Shown: positions 48,266-58,964, counted from the stretch's first letter. The stretch is 64,000 nt of DNA from Flavobacterium nitratireducens (GCF_029625335.1 NZ_CP121111.1:1860001-1924000), one strand, 5' to 3'. The notes: generated by a model not told the origin, from the sequence alone. Program-made: numbers and translations.

Positions 48266-49963
48266 TTATTTGAAAATTTTATTTATTTTTTGAACTAAAG
48301 GATAAAAATTTTCAAAAATATCTAAATTATCCTTCTTCTCTTCTGCTTTAAACTCTTCTAAAACCTTAGTCTTAAATAAAGATCTTGCATCTTTACCTTG
48401 TTCAGAATTTTCCATTGATGAACGAACCAATTCAACATTCTCTGTATATACTTTTGTAAAAATTCTATCAGGAATTAGACCTTCAATTGATTTTTTTCCT
48501 GTTTCATTTTTTCCAATAACCATAAATTCCTTATTTTCAGTTAGCCCTAATGATTCAAAAGTTTTTTTAGTTTCAGAAAATTTATCTAAATCAACTGTTA
48601 CGATAAATCTTTTAAATCTTTCTTTGATAAACCTCAAGAGTATATTGTTTTTTATGTTTCCTGCACCTCCATAAGGAAAGATTTCACCATCAAAATTTAA
48701 TTTATTTTTCCCATGTTTAGCATCTTTTAATAATTCGAAATATTCTTTATCAGAAGTTCCTTCAACCAATATTATATCACTTTTTTCACTAAATATTGTT
48801 GGTTTTAAAGGTCCAAAATCTTCTCCCGAAATCCCTAATGCTAAAGCAAAAGGCTCATACCAATTTTCGCCTTCAGTATTTACTAATTTAGATCCTTTAT
48901 CTTTATTTGACAAATCCCGTTCAAGGAGTAAATTTGCTTTTGAATCTTTATGACTCAATAAATAAGGACTATGAGTTGCTACTATTATTTGAATTTTAAA
49001 TTCTAATGCTAAATCTTGTAAAATCCTTCCAAATTCAGCTTGAGCGGATGGATGCAAAAAACTTTCAGGTTCTTCAATAATCACAATAGGTGTTAATCTT
49101 TTGTTCAAATTAGTTGACTCTTGAATTCGTTTAGCATTCATTAAATTCAACAGAATAAGTGTTCTATTTTTTGTTCCTGAACCCCAATCTTCAAGAGAAA
49201 CTTCTACCCCTTTTTCTTTTAAAGAAATTTCAATATTCTCCCTATCAATATTAAGATTTGGAATTCCTAACGAAACATCATATTTTTCAGTCAACCTACC
49301 TAAAAGTGAACTAAATTCTGTTTGATGTTTTTTTAATGATTTTTTTACTGTTGATTCTAATTGTTGTTTCTTATTTGTAATTGTTTCTAAATCTTCAGAA
49401 GTTAAATAAGAAGATAATGAATCCCTTCTTCTTTGTGAAATAAAAAAAGGCTCATTTTCGGTAGAATTATGAAATATTATACATTCAGAGCCTCTTAATC
49501 TATTAAGCAATTCTTCACGCTTATACTCATCTTCTATTTTGACATCACCAAAATAAAGATCGATAATAGTATTACTATTATCATGTTTATGTTCTGCCTT
49601 TATATATAATATTTCAGTTTCCTTTTCTGATAATTCATCATCTTTAAAAATTAATTCTTTGATAAATTTAAATATACCTGCATCAAGTTCCTTACCTAAT
49701 TCAATACTTATTTCAATTTGAATTGACTCTTTTGTTTTTTCTTTTATTTTCCAATAAGGAAAGTCAGTATTATAATTTATAGGACCATTTCTAAAAGATG
49801 CAAACAACCTCATATCATAAGTTAAAAAAGATAGAATTGTTTTAATAATGTTTGATTTTCCACAATTATTTTTTCCAGACAAAGCATTATAATAAGGGTT
49901 GAATTCTATTTCTACATCCTCTAAACTCCTATAATTGACTGCTCTAATTTTTTTAATTCTCAT
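48266..49963 (-). CDS. OLD-family ATP-dependent nuclease (AAA + TOPRIM), stand-alone
   Basis: The 565-residue protein has an SMC/RecF-like ATPase: Walker A GKNNCGKS at residues 30-37, the signature/Walker B region VIIEEPESFLHPSAQAE, and the IVATHSPYLL H-loop. A C-terminal TOPRIM domain follows (ILVEGTSDKEYFELL with the catalytic Glu, and TVDLDKF). This is the OLD/GajA layout used in phage defence. No UvrD/GajB helicase is adjacent, so it is a class 1 OLD. I chose ATG 49963 (MRIKKIRAVNY). By eye it is more AT-rich than its neighbours, suggesting transfer. Confidence 0.87.
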   Translation of the reverse strand: MRIKKIRAVNYRSLEDVEIEFNPYYNALSGKNNCGKSNIIKTILSFLTYDMRLFASFRNGPINYNTDFPYWKIKEKTKESIQIEISIELGKELDAGIFKFIKELIFKDDELSEKETEILYIKAEHKHDNSNTIIDLYFGDVKIEDEYKREELLNRLRGSECIIFHNSTENEPFFISQRRRDSLSSYLTSEDLETITNKKQQLESTVKKSLKKHQTEFSSLLGRLTEKYDVSLGIPNLNIDRENIEISLKEKGVEVSLEDWGSGTKNRTLILLNLMNAKRIQESTNLNKRLTPIVIIEEPESFLHPSAQAEFGRILQDLALEFKIQIIVATHSPYLLSHKDSKANLLLERDLSNKDKGSKLVNTEGENWYEPFALALGISGEDFGPLKPTIFSEKSDIILVEGTSDKEYFELLKDAKHGKNKLNFDGEIFPYGGAGNIKNNILLRFIKERFKRFIVTVDLDKFSETKKTFESLGLTENKEFMVIGKNETGKKSIEGLIPDRIFTKVYTENVELVRSSMENSEQGKDARSLFKTKVLEEFKAEEKKDNLDIFENFYPLVQKINKIFK

Positions 49964-50051
49964 CTTTTTTGAAATAAAACACTTTATTAAACAATATTTT
50001 TTCAAATATATACAATTTTAAGTTTTTTCTTATTTCAAAAATTAAAAACAA

Positions 50052-50080
50052 AAAAGCACGAATCGAAATCCGTGCTTTAA
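50052..50080 (-). terminator. Terminator of the GH2 locus
   Basis: AAAAGCACG (50052-50060) and CGTGCTTT (50071-50078) pair around CGAA with flanking A and T runs. It ends the GH2 transcript and isolates the OLD gene. Confidence 0.75.
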
Positions 50081-50102
50081 AAAACTAAGTAAATTAAGAA
50101 AG

Positions 50103-52537
50103 CTATTCTACTTTAATACTCAAAGCAGCAGCAGTAATATTCCCTGCTGTTGTAGCTTCCAAAGTGATATTTTCGGCTTTTTTATTTGATTGTAGAATCA
50201 CTAAGCATTTTCCGTTATACAATTTGCGGTAATTCGCTTTAAAAGGCTCCAAACTGGCTTGATAACCATTATCCACACCCACAATCTTGGCACCGCCTGA
50301 AACTTTGAAATTAATCAGATTATCGGCTGTCGGAACGTAATTTCCGTCTTTATCCTGCAGTGTAACCGTCACGTAAACCAAATTATAACCATCATTTTTG
50401 ATTGTACTTTTATCAGCCTGCAAATTAATTTTTGCAGCTTCTCCGGCGGTATGGATTTCGGTTTCCTTAACTACTTTACCTGCTTTTTGGAAACCGCTTT
50501 CAGAGTTCCTGCTGCAAAAGGCACTTTCCAAGCAATGTGTAATTCGTCACCATGTTTGGCTTTCGAACCTAACGATTTTCCGTTAAGGAATAATTCGACC
50601 TCATCGGCATTGTTGTAATAGGCCCAAACATCAATGATTTGGCCTTGTTTCCAGTTCCAATGTGGCAATAAGTGTAAGACTGTTTTATCGCTCCATTCGC
50701 TTTGGTACATATAATACACATCTTTTGGGAATCCAGCTAAATCCACAATCCCAAAATACGAACTACGGGCAGGATACGGATACGGATCGGGTTCGCCAAT
50801 GTAATCAAAACCAGTCCAAACAAAGGTTCCGGCAATAAAATCATATTTCTTTGCTGCTTTCCAGTTTTCCTCATGGGTGGTTCCCCAATAAGAAGCAACG
50901 TTATCATAGGCTGTCACCGTTAAATCAGGATTCCCATCAAAAGTTTCGCCGTGTTTCTTAGGCCAAAAACGGATAGTATCCGTTGGCATATCATAACGCC
51001 CTCGGGTTGCATAGGCCGAAACACTCTCGGAAGCAATGATTTTTTGTCCTTTAAAACGCTCCGGAAATGTTGGATAATCTGCATGTTTGTAGTTAAATCC
51101 TAATAAATCCAAAGCTCCCGACTGATAGATAAAATTCTTCTCGGGAACATTTTCTGTCAATGCCGAAGTTACAGGACGGGTAGTATCCAAGGATTTTACA
51201 ATTCGCGCCAATTCTTTAGTAATACGAACACCCGTACTATCAAATTGCTCACGGATTTCGTTTCCAATACTCCACATTATTACCGACGGATGGTTACGAT
51301 CACGCTTGATGAAATCTTCTAAATCGCGTTGGTGCCATTCGTCCCAATATTTGTTGTAAACATTCGATACTTTTTTCTTTTTCCATACATCAAAAACCTC
51401 ATCCTGAACGATAAAACCCATTTCGTCACACAACTGCAACAATTCTAAAGAAGGCGGATTATGAGCCGTTCGAATTGCATTGGCTCCCATTTCCTTCATA
51501 ATAGACAGTTTTCTTTTTATAGCATCAAAATTGGCCACCGCACCTAAAGCACCATTATCATGATGCAGGCAAACCCCATAAATCTTAGTTGGCACACCAT
51601 TTAATGAAAAACCTTTTTCGGCATCGAAGGCAAAATAACGGAAACCAAGCGGCGTTTCGTATTCATCTATTAAAGTCTTTTGGTCGTAAATCTGAGTCAC
51701 AACCTTATACATATTTGGATTTTTAGTATCCCATAATTTCGGATTACTAACTTCAAGACTTTGTTCTTTTTTCAAAATTGATTTTGGCGAAATCGATTCT
51801 GTCGATTCTGATTTTGTAACCAAATGATTAGCAGCATCCAAAATACGCGTTACTACTTTTACATTTTTAGCTGTAGGACTATCATTTTGAATCTGAAGTT
51901 CATAATTCACCGTGGCTTGTGCTGCCGAAACTTTAGGAGTAGTCACATAAGTTCCCCAATGTGCTATGTGCACTTTGTCAGTAGTTACTAATCGTACATT
52001 TCTATAAATTCCCGATCCGGTGTACCAGCGTGAACTTGGCTGTGCATCATTATCCACTTTTACAGCAATATAATTTTTTTGGTTACCAAAGTTCAAATAA
52101 GGCGTTAAATCATAAGAGAAAGAAATGTATCCAAACGGACGTTTCCCTAAATGATGGCCGTTAATCCACACTTCGCTATTGCAAAAAACACCATCAAATT
52201 CGATAGCGATGCTTTTATCTTTAGCCGATTCCGGCAACGTAAATGCTTTGCGATACCAACCCATTCCAGCCGGCAAAGCACCCTGCTGCGGTTTGGTTGG
52301 GTAGTCTTTGCTAAAAGCGCCTTCGATACTCCAATCGTGCGGCAGGTTTAAAGCGCGCCAATCCTTAGCATCAAAATCAGCCTGAATAGCCGTTGGAAAA
52401 TCTCCTAATTTAAAATTCCAATCAAGATTGAAATCGCTTATCGCTCGGCTTTCTTTTTGATTTGAAGCACAAGCAACTAAGAACAACAGGGCTATGGCTG
52501 TTCCCGTTTTTTGTAAAAACCTTTTATGTAAATTCAT
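50103..52537 (-). pseudogene. Glycoside hydrolase family 2 beta-galactosidase-like lipoprotein, frameshifted
   Basis: An ~811-residue GH2 protein begins at ATG 52537 with a lipoprotein signal (ALLFLVACASNQ). The jelly-roll (DFNLDWNFKLGDFP, NLPHDWSIEGAF) and TIM barrel follow with the acid/base Glu in MWSIGNEIRE and nucleophile Glu in IIASESVSAY. A C-terminal Big-like domain ends the protein. The T5 run at 50484-50488 (A5 on the coding strand) has lost one base, which cuts off the last ~135 residues. It hydrolyses beta-galactosides or related glycosides at the cell surface. It is joined in frame to the upstream beta-helix gene. Confidence 0.88.
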
Positions 52538-53655
52538 TGCTCTTGGTCGTCCTACCCAAGCCTGATTTTCAAGAGAAGCCTGATTAGGTGTTCCAGGAAT
52601 TTTTAATTTGTAAGCATCCAGCAAATACATTCCCGCCTGCAAAGGCACATGTCCCTGTTGCGACGGACGAAGCCAATTGCTGTATTGAAAAGAAATTCCT
52701 TTGAATTTTACGTCGTGAACCGGTGAATCTATCGTTCCTTTTATTTCAGCCAAATTTTCTAAAACCGGTGCGATCACTTTGGCCTTAGTCATATCTTCGC
52801 CTTTTCTTGGGATATAATAAATCTTCGCTTTTTTTCTATCCAAAAACCATTCGCCTGCTTCATTAAGCATGGACATCCCATTGTTTAAAAAGAAAGCCGA
52901 ATTTCCATTGTTTTTAGAAATCCATGGTGCAGGCCAAGGATGTTCACTCTGAATGCGGCTTTCCGGTTTTTCAAATGAAAGTCGGGCGCTATCTTTAACT
53001 ACCTCTATATTTTTAATACGCAAATTGGCAATTGCCCACCATTGCACAATGAACATTTCCATTCCCGGTTCAAATTTTACCGACTTGTCTTTGAAAGGAA
53101 TCCAGCATGTTTCTGTTGTTTTGTCCCAAGATAAAATACGGTCCATTTGGGTTCCTGCAGTACTTTTAGCCCGTACTGCTTTTCCATCATTTACCCAAAG
53201 TTGGCGGTAATTAATTACTTCGCCTCCTATTTGTGGTGCATCGGCAACCCACACCGTTCCTGCTTTCAAACCATTGATTACAGTAGTTGTTTTTTTCCAA
53301 TTTTTAATTGGAATTCCGCCACTAAAAATAGGTTTTGCATTGGCATCTGCTTCAATAATCGTCGGACAGTCCGGAGTTCCAGAATCTTCAGGTCTTACAA
53401 ATAATGGTTCATCAAAATAATAAGTTCCGTCTTTAATGATAATATGAATCCACCTTGAATCGAAGTATCTTTCAGTCGACGCAACTCTCTGGCTTTTCGC
53501 AATGCCATATGAATAGTAGCCAGCGGACTTTCTTTTGTACCTTCATTAGCATCATTCCCGTTTGTTGCCACCCAAATATCTGCAGCCTGCATTGAAAACG
53601 CAGAGAAAAACAGCAAGGAAAAAGACAAGAAACGATTTCGATTTATTAGAAACAT
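52538..53655 (-). pseudogene. Right-handed parallel beta-helix protein, truncated and frameshifted
   Basis: The gene starts at ATG 53655 with a signal peptide (FSAFSMQA) and the beta-helix entry ADIWVATNGNDANEG, typical of secreted polysaccharide-active proteins. One base is missing near 53447, so the frame breaks after SIQGG and resumes as HIIIKDGTYYFDEPLF. The fold stops abruptly near ENQAWVGRPRA at 52538, where it runs straight into the GH2 start codon. The rest of the beta-helix is absent. A deletion fusing two neighbours explains this best. Confidence 0.8.
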
Positions 53656-53933
53656 ATCATTATTTTTAATTCGAGATTCACTTTGTATACCAACCATTTA
53701 AACAATCAATATTTTTTAATTTTTTACAAAATGTAAACGTTATCATTTTAAAAGTAAAAAAAAGCCTGACGACTCTAATACCCTTGAAATAAACAAATTG
53801 GGTTGGGCAAGATAGCTATTTTTATTCAAAAAAAATCATATTTTTATACAACGGTCGATTTTATAAAAAATCCAATTATAGCAACGACTCAATTTAATAA
53901 TTATCTTTATACCAATTTAATACAAAATAATTT

Positions 53934-54884
53934 ATGAATTCCTTTTCATTACCAAAAAACATAAAGGAGAAAGATGTGCATGGTAATTCAGGGGTTTGGT
54001 GGCACGAAAACAATCCCGGACCATTACAAAAACTACCTTTTATCCGTCAGTTTGGTAGTATGAAATTTTCTAAAGTGCGTATTGATGAAACTATGCGTCC
54101 GCACCTCAATGACGGAATTGAAATTCATTATGTAAACAGCGGAAAATACGACTGGGTTATCGAAGGCAAAGAAATCGAACTCTTACCCGAAAATTTATCA
54201 GTTACGGCACCCTGGCATGAAAATGGAAGCCTTTCGGGCATCATGGATATAGGTCAGATTAACTGGATTATTATCAAACCTTCTGAATTCAGCAAAGACA
54301 AAGCCTTAGATTTTGGTAGCTGGAGCAAATAATCGAAAGCATTTCAGCAAAGTTTAGGTGAAATGATTGGCGATGCCAACAATGCCGTACTGGAAAAAGC
54401 TAAAAACTTCAAAAAGTATTTTGACGAATTACGAAACGAATTGGCTTATCAGGAAGAAGGTTTTGAAATCAAGGTACAAAACATTCTGGAAAATCTGTTT
54501 ATCGATTTGCATCGTCAACTTTCGAATAAAATTCATAAAAACCAAGAAAGCGATAACTTCATTGAAAAATTAAGCCAACTAATTGAAAGTGATTTGACTA
54601 AAAAATGGCACATTGAGGACCTTGCTTCTGTTTTTAATATGGGAAAAACCAAATTCACTTATGAAGTAAAAAAACTTACTGGATTTCCTCCCAACAGCTT
54701 TATTATCAGTCTCAAACTGGAAAGAGCCATTAATTTAATCAAAAACAACAGTCAAGTAAATATGGCAGAAATTACCTATAGCTGCGGATTTTCGTCATTG
54801 CAGCATTTTACTTCTACTTTTTCACAACGTAATGGGATTAGTCCTAGGAAATTCCAGATTCAACAACAGAAAAAAAGGAAATAA
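53934..54884 (+). pseudogene. AraC-family transcriptional regulator with an internal stop
   Basis: One frame of 316 codons contains a cupin-like sensing domain (GIEIHYVNSGKYDWVIEGKE, SVTAPWHENG) and a C-terminal AraC HTH (LASVFNMGKTKFTYEVKKLTG, EITYSCGFSSLQHFTSTF). A TAA at 54330-54332 cuts it after SWSK. It is divergent from the beta-helix/GH2 genes by 278 bp and probably controlled them. The ligand is likely a sugar or oligosaccharide. Confidence 0.87.
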
Positions 54885-54953
54885 TTACCACAATCCAACA
54901 AACAAATCCGTTAATAAATCCTTAATATTAAATCAGATATACGCTCGATTACA

Positions 54954-54961
54954 TACATTTG
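54954..54961 (+). promoter_or_regulatory. -7 box (TACATTTG) for the TlpA-like gene
   Basis: TACATTTG fits TAnnTTTG, 30 bp upstream of the ATG at 54992. Confidence 0.5.
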
Positions 54962-54991
54962 GGCAACAAAATTCAAAAAACCATATAAAAA

Positions 54992-55984
54992 ATGAAAAAA
55001 CTAACTTTCCTTTTGTTTCTTTCAGGAGTTTGTTCATTTGCGCAAACAGCAATTGAAAAAACTAAGTTTACAGCTTCAATTGCAAACAGATCAATTGACA
55101 CCATAGTAATAGTTGGCGCCCAAAAATACGAGAAAAAAATTCCTGTAAATTCCAAAGGACAATTTCAAGAGGAACTTACGGTACCTAAAGGATTTTATAG
55201 ATTGACTTATGGAGAAAATATGACCAATTTGTACTTCATTCCAGGTAAAGACATTGAACTGAACACGGATGAGAAAAAATTCAATGAGAACCTAACTTTT
55301 AAAGGAAATGGAGCTAATGAAAACAATTATTTAACCCAAATTATAGCCCGAACAAACAAACTTGTAGCAGACATTTACAATAAAGATCAAGAAGCATTTG
55401 ATAAAGCAATAGCTGAGCAAGATGAAACTGAAAAAAACATATTAGCAAAGGCAACTATCGATCCTGAATTCAAAGAAAATATTACAAGAAGTTACGAATC
55501 CAACTTAAGCAGAATTAAAAGTAATTATTCTAATATTCAAAAATCGAAAGCCTTAATAGGAAAAGCGGCTCTGGATTTTGAATACGAAAACCACAAAGGA
55601 GGAAAAACCAAATTGAGCGATTTAAAAGGGAAATATGTGTATATCGATATTTGGGCTACTTGGTGTATGCCTTGCCTAGGAGAAATTCCATACTTGCAAA
55701 AAATAGAAGAAAAATACAAAGGAAAAAATATCGAATTTGTGAGTATCTCTGTTGATGTTGAAAAAGACTATGAGAAATGGAAAAACATGGTTACTGATAA
55801 ACAACTAGGAGGTATCCAATTAATTGCTGATAAAAACTGGAATTCAGATTTTGTTACTACTTATGGAATCAATGCAATACCACGATTCATCCTTATTGAT
55901 CCACAAGGTAATTTCATCAGTAGCGATGCCGAAAGACCTTCGTCACCAGAGTTAGTTACTCGATTAGATTCATTATTAAAATAA
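54992..55984 (+). CDS. TlpA-family thiol-disulfide oxidoreductase with DUF4369-like N-terminus
   Basis: The 330-residue protein has a signal peptide (SGVCSFAQT), a DUF4369-like N-terminal region and a thioredoxin fold with active site WATWCMPCLGEIP (CxxC). Its cis-Pro loop is in INAIPRFILID. It would reduce disulfides in the periplasm, for instance during cytochrome maturation. It is transcribed alone, with a strong terminator after it. Confidence 0.9.
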   Translation: MKKLTFLLFLSGVCSFAQTAIEKTKFTASIANRSIDTIVIVGAQKYEKKIPVNSKGQFQEELTVPKGFYRLTYGENMTNLYFIPGKDIELNTDEKKFNENLTFKGNGANENNYLTQIIARTNKLVADIYNKDQEAFDKAIAEQDETEKNILAKATIDPEFKENITRSYESNLSRIKSNYSNIQKSKALIGKAALDFEYENHKGGKTKLSDLKGKYVYIDIWATWCMPCLGEIPYLQKIEEKYKGKNIEFVSISVDVEKDYEKWKNMVTDKQLGGIQLIADKNWNSDFVTTYGINAIPRFILIDPQGNFISSDAERPSSPELVTRLDSLLK

Positions 55985-55991
55985 CTCCAAT

Positions 55992-56021
55992 AAAAAAGCC
56001 TTTCTAAAGAAAGGCTTTTTT
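55992..56021. terminator. Terminator between the TlpA-like and HU/SPOR genes
   Basis: A 13-bp perfect stem (55992-56004 with 56009-56021) around TAAA, with A and T runs for both directions. Confidence 0.85.
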
Positions 56022-56022
56022 A

Positions 56023-56982
56023 TTAAAGTGATTCAACCAGCAACCAGGCATCTGGATTTTCTGATTCACGAACTTCATTTTTCACTTTTTGAGCTTCGGC
56101 ATAAGTAGCAAAACTTCCATATAAAACAGGATACAAACCATGTTTATTTATCTCTAATCGGCGGGCATTATATCCTTCTTTTACCAACTTTTTATAGATT
56201 TGTTCTGCATTTTTTTCATCTCTAAATGCACCTGCCACAACGTGATACGGCATTTTCACTTCTTTAACTTCTTCTTTATCCGATTTAACAGATAGCGTTA
56301 CAGGAGCCATTGGTGTTTTAATAAAGAAAGTAGCTTCTTGAATTTTAGCTTGTATTTTCTTTTGTACCGCTTTCTCTACTAAAACCGTTTGTGTTTCTAT
56401 TTGATTATTATATACTGTGTAAGCTGCAGTACCCGCTAAACCTAATCCAAGAATAAAGATAGCAGCATATTTTAAATACGAACGTCCCGTTCTTTCTTCA
56501 GGAACTAAAGCAATTACTTCCCTATCATCAATAACAACTAAATCTTGTTCTTCACTTGCATCACGTTTTACGGCTGGCGCTATAAATGAAGACAATCCAA
56601 AAGAAGCAGTCAAATAATTCTTTTGTTCCGATGGGGTAAAAATCAAATTATCGGTAGCATTCAAAACAAAACTACCTACATTTTTAACCATTAAGGCTCT
56701 GTTTTGTTCTAATTCCTTTTTCCAATTCAAAACCTGATACTGAATAGCACTTATCGCATATTCATAAGAAGTTTTTTCAGCTCTAGCAATATGATTGGCT
56801 AATAATCCATCATTGTTTTTAATGTTGGTATTAAAAGAAATCAATTTTTTAGGCGGATAAAAAGAATTAGCGCTCTCAACCCATTGCGCTGACTGGATTT
56901 CAGTTAAAAATGCACCGAAACCAGGAACAGTAACGCATTGATAACGATACAATAGTTGGCTTATGTAATGTTCTATATTCAT
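56023..56982 (-). CDS. HU-CCDC81/SPOR domain protein
   Basis: The 319-residue protein starts with CCDC81-like HU domains (YISQLLYRYQCVTVPGFGAFL), followed by a TM helix (YLKYAAIFILGLGLAGTAAY) and a C-terminal SPOR domain (YHVVAGAFRDEKNAEQIYKKL, YPVLYGSFATYAEAQKVKN). SPOR domains bind denuded peptidoglycan at division sites. The HU-like part is unusual in a membrane protein and may contact DNA or a partner. I start it at MNIEHYISQ (56982). Confidence 0.9.
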   Translation of the reverse strand: MNIEHYISQLLYRYQCVTVPGFGAFLTEIQSAQWVESANSFYPPKKLISFNTNIKNNDGLLANHIARAEKTSYEYAISAIQYQVLNWKKELEQNRALMVKNVGSFVLNATDNLIFTPSEQKNYLTASFGLSSFIAPAVKRDASEEQDLVVIDDREVIALVPEERTGRSYLKYAAIFILGLGLAGTAAYTVYNNQIETQTVLVEKAVQKKIQAKIQEATFFIKTPMAPVTLSVKSDKEEVKEVKMPYHVVAGAFRDEKNAEQIYKKLVKEGYNARRLEINKHGLYPVLYGSFATYAEAQKVKNEVRESENPDAWLLVESL

Positions 56983-57084
56983 ATATACAAAGTTATACAT
57001 ACAATATAGTTATCAAAATTTTATTCACAATTTTTATTAACAATTCAGAAGAAAATTTATACATTTCAATTTCAAATATTTACC

Positions 57085-58185
57085 ATGACAACATCTGAAT
57101 TATTTTACATATTAGCACTGCAAAAAGTAGAAGGTGTAGGCGACATTATGGCTAAAAAACTAATGAGTCATTGCGGTTCGGCAGAAGCTGTTTTTAAAAC
57201 CAAAACACAGCAATTAGCAGCAATTGATGGTGTAGGCAGCTCACTATTAAAGAATTTGAAAGATGAAACCGTTTTTGACAAAGCTAATAAGGAATTGGAA
57301 TACATTCAAAACAACAACATCAACGTTAGTTTTTTTCAAGATGAAAATTATCCAGACAAACTTAAACATTGTGTGGATGCCCCTGTATTACTATTTAGTG
57401 CCGGAAACATCGATTTAAAAAACCGAAAAATCATCAGTATTGTAGGCACACGCCAAATTACTTCCTACGGAACGGAATTTTGTAAAAAACTCATTGAAGA
57501 TTTGATTCCACTAGATCCGGTAATTGTTAGTGGATTTGCTTACGGAGTGGATATTGTAGCACACCAACTCGCCATAGAAAACAATTTGCAAACCATAGGA
57601 GTATTAGCGCATGGATTGAATCAAATTTATCCTAAAAACCACAAAAAATACATGGCTAAAATTGAACAAAATGGCGGTTTTATGACCGAATTTTGGAGTT
57701 CCAGTAATCCTGACAAAGAAAATTTTGTTAAAAGAAACCGCATTGTGGCAGGTATCTCCGAAGCTACTATCGTCATTGAATCGGCTGAAAGAGGCGGTTC
57801 ATTGATTACTGCAAACATGGCAAACGACTACAACCGTGATGTTTTCGCGGTTCCGGGTCGCGTAACCGACAAATACAGCACAGGCTGTAACAACCTCATT
57901 AAAACCCAAAAAGCAAATGTACTCACTTCTGCCGCCGACTTAGTTTATATGCTGAATTGGGACATTAAAGAAGAACCCAAAGCGGTACAAAAACAACTCT
58001 TTGTTTCCCTAGATAACGACGAACAAAAAATATACGACTACCTTCTAAAAACAGGCAAGGAATTGATGGACATCATTGCTTTGGAATGTGAATTCCCTAT
58101 TTACAGAGTTTCCAGTATTTTATTGAATATGGAACTCAAAGGCGTTATTAGACCTTTGCCAGGGAAATTGTTTGAGGCGATTTGA
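57085..58185 (+). CDS. dprA: DNA-processing protein DprA
   Basis: DprA loads RecA onto incoming single-stranded DNA in natural transformation. The 366-residue protein has an N-terminal SAM/HhH region, the Rossmann core (IISIVGTRQITSYG, VSGFAYGVDIVAHQLAI, ESAERGGSLITANMAND, VFAVPGRVTDKYSTGCNNLI) and a C-terminal winged helix. It is divergent from the HU/SPOR gene. Confidence 0.95.
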   Translation: MTTSELFYILALQKVEGVGDIMAKKLMSHCGSAEAVFKTKTQQLAAIDGVGSSLLKNLKDETVFDKANKELEYIQNNNINVSFFQDENYPDKLKHCVDAPVLLFSAGNIDLKNRKIISIVGTRQITSYGTEFCKKLIEDLIPLDPVIVSGFAYGVDIVAHQLAIENNLQTIGVLAHGLNQIYPKNHKKYMAKIEQNGGFMTEFWSSSNPDKENFVKRNRIVAGISEATIVIESAERGGSLITANMANDYNRDVFAVPGRVTDKYSTGCNNLIKTQKANVLTSAADLVYMLNWDIKEEPKAVQKQLFVSLDNDEQKIYDYLLKTGKELMDIIALECEFPIYRVSSILLNMELKGVIRPLPGKLFEAI

Positions 58186-58247
58186 TAATTTGACCGCAGA
58201 TTCGCAGATTAATAATTAAATCTATTAACTTCTTCTATAAAATATTT

Positions 58248-58838
58248 ATGAAAAAATTACTCTTTTTATTATCATTCATAATCTTAAGTTGCTCTTCAGA
58301 TCAATATGATTTTAAAAGTATTGAAATCATGTCTTATTATTATAGTTATGAAGACAATTCCAAAGTTAGTATAGACAGAATTTTTTACTCCTACATCAAT
58401 TCAAATGGACTATCTCAAACAATAAAAAGAACAGGCCCAACAGGTGAAGAAAAATATTATGTATCAAAAACAGACCCCAGACTTTTAAACAGTATTGTTT
58501 CTGAAACAAAAAACAAGGATGAAAATTATTTTAAACAATCAATAGATACTTTAGACATCGATATTTATGATGGCCCAATAATTCGTTTTAAAATAACCGA
58601 TAAAAATATGAAAACTAAGAGTTTTACTTTTGATGAAGGTAAAGATTTAAAAAAACTTAGTCTTTATTATAATTTATACAAAACACTAAATAATTCTTTA
58701 AACATCAGACCTCTGGACAATTCAATTTTAGAAAAACAAAAGAAATTTGAACAATTTGCAATAAACAAAGACACTTCAGAATTAGTAGTTCCACGTCCTC
58801 CAAAAATGAAAGTTAAATTTATAAAAATAAAGAATTAA
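58248..58838 (+). CDS. Hypothetical lipoprotein
   Basis: The 196-residue protein has a lipoprotein signal (SFIILSCSSDQ). The mature part alternates charged and aromatic residues, for example YYYSYEDNSKVSIDRIFYSY, and shows no recognisable catalytic motif. It lies 62 bp after dprA on the same strand. A strong dispersed terminator follows. Confidence 0.65.
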   Translation: MKKLLFLLSFIILSCSSDQYDFKSIEIMSYYYSYEDNSKVSIDRIFYSYINSNGLSQTIKRTGPTGEEKYYVSKTDPRLLNSIVSETKNKDENYFKQSIDTLDIDIYDGPIIRFKITDKNMKTKSFTFDEGKDLKKLSLYYNLYKTLNNSLNIRPLDNSILEKQKKFEQFAINKDTSELVVPRPPKMKVKFIKIKN

Positions 58839-58853
58839 AATTTTGAAAAATAA

Positions 58854-58886
58854 AAACCCGACAGGTTTTTGAAACCTGTCGGGTTT
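58854..58886. terminator. Terminator (CCCGACAGG hairpin)
   Basis: A perfect 15-bp stem (58854-58868 with 58872-58886, loop TTG) carries AACCCGACAGG. This hairpin type recurs in flavobacterial genomes, from recollection. Confidence 0.85.
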
Positions 58887-58900
58887 ATAACTATCAGAAA

Positions 58901-58948
58901 ACCGAAAATTCGCAAATTGCATAACTATTTAATTTGCGAATTTGTGGT
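58901..58948. repeat. ACCGAAAATTCGCAAATT hairpin, likely trpS terminator
   Basis: Arms 58901-58918 and 58931-58948, nearly identical to the copy at 10677-10723 after metG. Confidence 0.75.
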
Positions 58949-58964
58949 CAAATATCTTAAAAAA

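Noticed and set aside
48266..49963. Gabija defence system (GajA with GajB)
   Set aside because: No UvrD-like helicase gene is adjacent; only the OLD-type protein is present.
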